A DNA stretch of 64,000 nucleotides from an uncultured Lachnospiraceae bacterium. GTDB lineage: Bacteria > Bacillota > Clostridia > Lachnospirales > Lachnospiraceae. Below are positions 59,770 to 64,000 of the stretch, piece by piece; within the stretch, counting starts at the first letter, position 1, and every line of letters begins with the position of its first letter. Position numbers and translations under genes: made by a program. Under the pieces are notes generated by a model, which saw nothing but the letters and a program-made list of their open reading frames with translations, was not told the DNA's origin and did no database searches. The stretch covers positions 124,001 through 188,000 of the forward strand of contig CABUPO010000001.1 of NCBI GenBank assembly GCA_902493385.1. Reading direction: 5' to 3'.

Positions 59770-61725
59770 CTACTTTATATTTGAAGTCTTTTTAAATCCT
59801 GCTTTTACTATAAGCTTTTTATATGTTTTAAGCTTTTTAGCCGGAACTTTAATCTTAGCTGCAGAATTTACTTTGTAAAATGCTTTTTTTCCAATGCTCT
59901 TAATTGTCACAGACTTAATGGTAATCTTTTTAAGCTTCTTTGCTCCTGCAAATGCTTTCTTCCCGATTGCCGTTACTTTATAAGTTTTCCCATCTATTAC
60001 AACAGTCTTAGGAATAGTTACAGACTTGGCGTTCTTCTTTACAAGCCCTTGTACGCTTACAGTATTTGCTGTTGTAACAAGATATTTAAGCGCTCCGGCT
60101 TTTACGACGTCTCCCTTATTTACTACTGCAGCTGTCTGATTATTGTTATCTGCTGTATTAACCGGTGGATTCGGGGTGTTCGGCGTATCAGATACGGTAT
60201 TTTTACTTATAAGCGCTTTAACCGCTGCATCAATATCACCTGCAGCTTTTGCAGTCTCTGCTTCTGTAGCTTTAGGATTGGCATATACGGTCCTTGCAGC
60301 TTCTATCGCATTTTTCAATGCCGTAACTCCTGCATTCTCATACTGGCTTACATCTATCGCTTCTGCTTCCTTTATCTTGCTTCCAAGTCCGAGAATGTGC
60401 GCCGGAAGCTGTTCAAATTCAGCGCTTACGGTAAGATTTTCCGCGCGCATGATAAATGAATCATCAGTAAGCTCGATATCGCCTTCTTCACCCGTAACTT
60501 TAAATGAACCCGGCACAAGATAGTATCCGTCGTCTGCTATAGCGCTCAGCTTAACTTCACTTCCCGCAAACAAATCTGTTCCGCACTGAACAATCTTTCC
60601 ATTATTAACTGACGAATCCGCTTCAAGCATATATGGTGTAAAAAGCTTGTTTATAATCGCATCAGCCCAGCGTGTTCCATGCTCAATAAGACCTTTTTCA
60701 CTAAGATGAAGATTGTCTACATGTCTGTAGTCGCCCTGAAGGTCGTCCGTCTCAGGTCCGACAAATATATTGTAATTATTGCATGCCGCCATCTGTGTGC
60801 CAGTCATAGCGTTCATTTTTTCAGTATTGTTATAATTCGACCATGCATATGATACACGCGCCACAAACCAATTAATATCATAGCCCGCATCATCACGTGT
60901 CATTTGAATTAACTTCTGAAGGTCTGCAAGATATTCAGCATTCGGCGTGTCATTAGTATCCGCCTCGCCCTGATGCATCAGAAACGCCCTGCAGCCATAC
61001 GGCTCAATTTTTTCAATACCTGTCTTAATATACTTATAAAAACCTTTATCAGAATCATCACATAATTCACTTATTTTAGCGCTTCCCCGTCCTGTAGATA
61101 TAAATCCTACAGGCACTCCAAGCTTTTCAACCAAAGCGTCTCCTAAAGTCGGCCAGGGAGAACCTCCGCCGTTTCCTGTATTAAAATCGCTTGTACACGG
61201 CTGGCTGTCCTCACAATGCTGCCATTTCCCTGTAGATGGGTTAAGTGCGGACACTTCATCATATACTGCCTGAGTCTTTGCTCCGCCGAAGTTACATGAA
61301 TTAGACTGTCCTCCTGTTATAAATACTTCTCCAACTCCAATTCTTTCAATTGACTGAAATGACAGCTCATTGCCTGATTCATCGTATGCCGCAATCTGAA
61401 GCTCATACCAGCCTCCGGCAGGAACTGACTTGACAACGCCCATATATTCATTATCAGAACCGTCTTTCTTATCAATTACATTCCAGTCACAGATTATCTG
61501 TTCTCCTTTAACGACTCTGGCTCTAACCTGCCCTTCACCCGTATAAATAACGTCAACTGTTATATCTGCAATATCTGAAGCATTTCTCTGATATACTGCC
61601 CTGTCCGTAGGAACATTTACCGTAATATCATCCGCTGCTTCTGCTTTAGGTGAAATACACATTATTCCTAAAAACATAAATAATGAAGCCAGAATTATGC
61701 CTGCTTTTTTACTTAATACCCTCAT
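59770..61725 (-). CDS. Secreted SASA-type carbohydrate esterase with FIVAR and BspA-like tail
   Basis: 651 residues. Signal peptide residues 1-30 (ends KAEAADD). Residues 30-125 are a beta-sandwich. The esterase domain (125-365) has the catalytic Ser in ITGGQSNSCNFGG near residue 138 and a DNLHLSEKG near residue 337 that supplies Asp and His, as in the SASA family of sialate and xylan acetylesterases (CE6-like). A beta domain (370-440) is followed by a FIVAR-like helical unit (450-505), a Pro/Asn linker, and a C-terminal BspA-type leucine-rich tail (GKKAFAGAKKLKKITI). With the GH10 xylanase it may deacetylate xylan. Confidence 0.83.
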   Translation of the reverse strand: MRVLSKKAGIILASLFMFLGIMCISPKAEAADDITVNVPTDRAVYQRNASDIADITVDVIYTGEGQVRARVVKGEQIICDWNVIDKKDGSDNEYMGVVKSVPAGGWYELQIAAYDESGNELSFQSIERIGVGEVFITGGQSNSCNFGGAKTQAVYDEVSALNPSTGKWQHCEDSQPCTSDFNTGNGGGSPWPTLGDALVEKLGVPVGFISTGRGSAKISELCDDSDKGFYKYIKTGIEKIEPYGCRAFLMHQGEADTNDTPNAEYLADLQKLIQMTRDDAGYDINWFVARVSYAWSNYNNTEKMNAMTGTQMAACNNYNIFVGPETDDLQGDYRHVDNLHLSEKGLIEHGTRWADAIINKLFTPYMLEADSSVNNGKIVQCGTDLFAGSEVKLSAIADDGYYLVPGSFKVTGEEGDIELTDDSFIMRAENLTVSAEFEQLPAHILGLGSKIKEAEAIDVSQYENAGVTALKNAIEAARTVYANPKATEAETAKAAGDIDAAVKALISKNTVSDTPNTPNPPVNTADNNNQTAAVVNKGDVVKAGALKYLVTTANTVSVQGLVKKNAKSVTIPKTVVIDGKTYKVTAIGKKAFAGAKKLKKITIKSVTIKSIGKKAFYKVNSAAKIKVPAKKLKTYKKLIVKAGFKKTSNIK

Positions 61726-61760
61726 TGTTTTACCCCTTTTCTTATATTTTTATAATATTA

Positions 61761-61789
61761 ATTATCAGATTATAAGATGTAAATGTCAA
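61761..61789 (-). promoter_or_regulatory. Promoter of the SASA-type esterase gene
   Basis: Minus strand TTGACA (61784-61789), 17 bases, GATAAT (61761-61766), 36 bases before the ATG. Confidence 0.6.
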
Positions 61790-61796
61790 GCAAATG

Positions 61797-62258
61797 TTAC
61801 CTTTTATGCGCTTTTTTTACTATCCTCTTTACTGCTGCAGCCGGTTTTACAATATACATACGCACAGGTCTTAATCCCAGCCAAAGCCTCCCCGCCAATG
61901 CATAAAATATGCTGCTTACGGATATTTTTTTGTTCTTTCTGATAACAGCCGTCATAAGCCCTTTTATCTGCTCATATTCTATCGGGCCTTCTACCTGCGT
62001 CTGGTTGTCTCCCACCATATAAAATCCTTTATCCGTACATTTGCATATCCTGTGCAAAACGAGGATTCCCTGCTTTCTTCTATATAGAACTATATCGGAC
62101 CTTTTAGGGATATACGAACCTACAGGCTCTATAATAACCTCGTCGCGCCCCGGCACGATAAACGGATACATGCTGTAGCCCTCAGGCTTTATCTGTATGC
62201 TCTGTCCGTTTAAAAGTGTATTTTCTATATCTATATATTTTTCACCGATATCAATCAC
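61797..62258 (-). CDS. S24/S26-family peptidase, Ser-His (S26B) type
   Basis: 153 residues from GTG 62258, the only in-frame start after a stop in the preceding frame; its Shine-Dalgarno is weak (TTGGGGTG), so translation may depend on the exporter gene 16 bases upstream. The nucleophile Ser is in PEGYSMYPFIVPGRDE (near residue 29) and a His is in GILVLHRI near residue 69, the Ser-His arrangement of SipW/Sec11-type signal peptidases rather than Ser-Lys. There is no N-terminal membrane helix; a hydrophobic stretch lies near residues 112-128, and the C-terminus is basic. It probably matures a peptide exported by the adjacent ABC transporter. Confidence 0.78.
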   Translation of the reverse strand: MIDIGEKYIDIENTLLNGQSIQIKPEGYSMYPFIVPGRDEVIIEPVGSYIPKRSDIVLYRRKQGILVLHRICKCTDKGFYMVGDNQTQVEGPIEYEQIKGLMTAVIRKNKKISVSSIFYALAGRLWLGLRPVRMYIVKPAAAVKRIVKKAHKR

Positions 62259-62274
62259 CCCAATAAATAAAGAA

Positions 62275-63978
62275 TCAGAAATCCATCATCATAGCGGCTA
62301 CATCTTCTTCAGCTAAAACTATGCATTTTCTGTCGCTAATCTTATATACTCTGCTGCATACGCTAAGCACCGTAGGTCTATGCGTAGTCACAATACACGT
62401 TCTTGCATATTCATCATTCATAACATTTTTCAAAAGCTTTCTCTCCGTCGCCACATCTAACGCCGACGTCGCCTCATCAAGAAGAAGTATAGGCGATTTG
62501 CGAAGAAGCGCTCTTGCAATCGAAAGCCTCTGCGCCTGGCCTTCTGAGAATCCGCCTCCCCGCTCCTTTATCCTGCTGTATATGCCGTCAGGCAGCTTTT
62601 CAACAAACTCCCATGCACATGCAGTCTTTAATACTTCAATTATTTCCTCATCCGTCGCGTCCTCTTTTACATTTCTCATATTCTCAGCTATAGTTCCTGA
62701 AAGCATAGTATTGCCCTGCGGCACATACGAAAACAGTTTCCTGGTAGAAGGCGAAAGACTTACCTTCTCACCCTCGCTCTCTAACACCGCGCAGCCTTCC
62801 TGCGCCTGAATAATAGATAAAATAAGCCTTAACATCGTCGTTTTTCCTTCTCCTGACGGCCCTACCAGCGCAACTACCTCATGCGGATGAGCTTCTATCT
62901 GCGCTCCTTCAAACACAAGATTGCCGTTTCTATACGCATACTTTATATCAGACAGATTAAGACTTATCCCCTGCGACATATGCCTTTTTGCAAATTGAAG
63001 CACTTCATCATCCGCGCTGTAATCCTCCCTTGGCATCTCCACAATATCCATCAGACGTCCCGCCGATGTCGTGATTCCTATTGCACTAGGCACAAGAGAC
63101 GTAAGATTATTAAGCGTTGACGTAAGGGTCCCCGACAGACCCAAAAACATTGTCATCGTGCCATAATCTATCGCACCGCTCCATACACGGTAAATACCCC
63201 ATGCATATGAAGCATACGACACAAGAAGGGCTACTGTAGTAAGAAGCAGCGAAGTTCCCATCGACATTTTCTGAAAATCCAGCCTCATATTGATATATTC
63301 TTTCTGCAGGCCCTTAAGCCTCTGTACATAAAGTCCTATCAAATCAAATGCTTTTATTATCTGTATATTGGAAAATGCCTCCTGATTAAAGCCTGACATC
63401 TTTGCTCCCATCTGCGCGCTCCGCTTATTATTATTTACCATTCTTTTCATAAGCGTCTTCGACAGTATAAGACTTACAGGCATACCAAGAAATGCAAACA
63501 CGGCAAATGATGCGTCATGATACACTACAACTGCAAACGCACTTATAAACCTGAATATGTATATAATTAGATTGGGAATAAAATTAAGCACACCTCCCGA
63601 TATGTTTGAAGCATCCGAACTCCATCTGACAAGAAGGTCTCCCGTATGGTAATCAGCCAGCGACTCCCATTCCGTTACAAGTATTTTTGAAAATATATCC
63701 GCTTTAACATCAGCGTCTACCTTCATACTGATTTTATTTGAAAAATAGCTCGATATCTGATTAACGAACGCAACGCCGACGTTAAGCCCTATCATCGCAC
63801 AGAATGTACCTATTACTTTTCCGCTTTGATATCCGGTGATAATATTAACAAGATCGCGTGAAACAAGGCTTGAAGCAAGTGATACAACCGTACCGGCAAG
63901 TCCGAGAGCAGTATAAAAAAGCATGCCCAGCCAGTGGTTCTTTGCATACTGGTATATCCAAATTGTCTGGCTCCACAT
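62275..63978 (-). CDS. ABC exporter (permease-ATPase fusion), possible N-terminal extension beyond edge
   Basis: 567 residues from ATG 63978, but the frame stays open to the right edge (KEGRLKE before the Met), so the true start may be outside. Six membrane helices (1-310) carry the exporter pattern, followed by an ATPase: Walker A GPSGEGKTTMLRL near residue 371, signature FSEGQAQRLS near residue 473, Walker B PILLLDEATSALD near residue 492, and His in TTHRPTVLS near residue 526. There is no N-terminal C39 peptidase in the visible part. Such type I exporters move peptides, lipids or drugs; the S26B peptidase downstream favours a peptide. Confidence 0.88.
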   Translation of the reverse strand: MWSQTIWIYQYAKNHWLGMLFYTALGLAGTVVSLASSLVSRDLVNIITGYQSGKVIGTFCAMIGLNVGVAFVNQISSYFSNKISMKVDADVKADIFSKILVTEWESLADYHTGDLLVRWSSDASNISGGVLNFIPNLIIYIFRFISAFAVVVYHDASFAVFAFLGMPVSLILSKTLMKRMVNNNKRSAQMGAKMSGFNQEAFSNIQIIKAFDLIGLYVQRLKGLQKEYINMRLDFQKMSMGTSLLLTTVALLVSYASYAWGIYRVWSGAIDYGTMTMFLGLSGTLTSTLNNLTSLVPSAIGITTSAGRLMDIVEMPREDYSADDEVLQFAKRHMSQGISLNLSDIKYAYRNGNLVFEGAQIEAHPHEVVALVGPSGEGKTTMLRLILSIIQAQEGCAVLESEGEKVSLSPSTRKLFSYVPQGNTMLSGTIAENMRNVKEDATDEEIIEVLKTACAWEFVEKLPDGIYSRIKERGGGFSEGQAQRLSIARALLRKSPILLLDEATSALDVATERKLLKNVMNDEYARTCIVTTHRPTVLSVCSRVYKISDRKCIVLAEEDVAAMMMDF

Positions 63979-64000
63979 TTCCTTTAATCTTCCCTCTTTT

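Noticed and set aside
1..64000. Prophage, insertion sequence or integrative element near the tRNAs
   Set aside because: No integrase, transposase, direct repeats of a tRNA end or phage structural gene were seen.

Overview
This window reads as chromosome of an anaerobic, low-GC Firmicute of the Lachnospiraceae type. Supporting signs are a reverse-order rubrerythrin next to a PerR-like regulator, a single-chain SecDF, an hrcA-grpE-dnaK-dnaJ operon under a CIRCE element, an alpha/beta-type SASP-like protein, and secreted plant-polysaccharide enzymes (a GH10 xylanase lipoprotein and a SASA-type esterase). Gene identities come from motif reading only; no database search was possible. I see no prophage, insertion sequence, CRISPR array or integrase. 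Gene packing is dense: many start/stop overlaps, and most convergent gene pairs touch or overlap at their 3' ends.

Left part (1-20.5 kb): a truncated SH3-repeat secreted protein, hslO and a methyltransferase; a SASP-like gene convergent with a zinc ABC importer (znuA-znuC-znuB order); then a complete pantothenate/CoA block on the plus strand (panG-type ketopantoate reductase, panB, panC, panD, coaBC). A membrane-linked HTH regulator and a tRNA-Val/tRNA-Met pair with three tandem hairpins follow. Next come an AI-2E/YtvI-type membrane protein, a COG2426-type membrane protein, rdgB, a THUMP RNA methyltransferase, a rhodanese, a tiny Ser/Asn-rich repeat protein, an HAAS/DUF1700 protein, an acyltransferase-3, ybaB, dnaX and pfkA.

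Centre (20.5-42.5 kb): a highly expressed-looking fucose/arabinose-isomerase-like enzyme with a xylulokinase; a translation/replication block (rpsF-ssb-rpsR, gdpP-rplI-dnaB); a MerR regulator; a secreted Ig-like protein with a strong promoter/operator; a hydroxyacid dehydrogenase; a secreted Fn3 protein; a GNAT acetyltransferase behind a structured leader; a lipoprotein cyclophilin; a UvrD-like helicase; and gltX downstream of a GH10 xylanase.

Right part (42-64 kb): a CarD-like regulator, a Nudix hydrolase, the heat-shock operon, secDF, a polysaccharide deacetylase, the iscR-nifS-iscU-mnmA iron-sulfur/tRNA thiolation operon, sbcD-sbcC preceded by a 40-residue membrane ORF, rubrerythrin and perR with matching palindromic operators, a multidomain esterase, and at the edge an ABC exporter with an S26B-like Ser-His peptidase that looks like the end of a peptide maturation/export locus.

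Two short genes (15366-15542 and 58365-58487) with strong ribosome binding sites were recovered by reading the sequence directly. Several start codons were moved downstream to ATGs with a good Shine-Dalgarno. The best candidates for something undescribed are the edge peptidase/exporter pair, the isomerase/xylulokinase pair, the paired PerR-type palindromes, and the structured leader before the GNAT gene.
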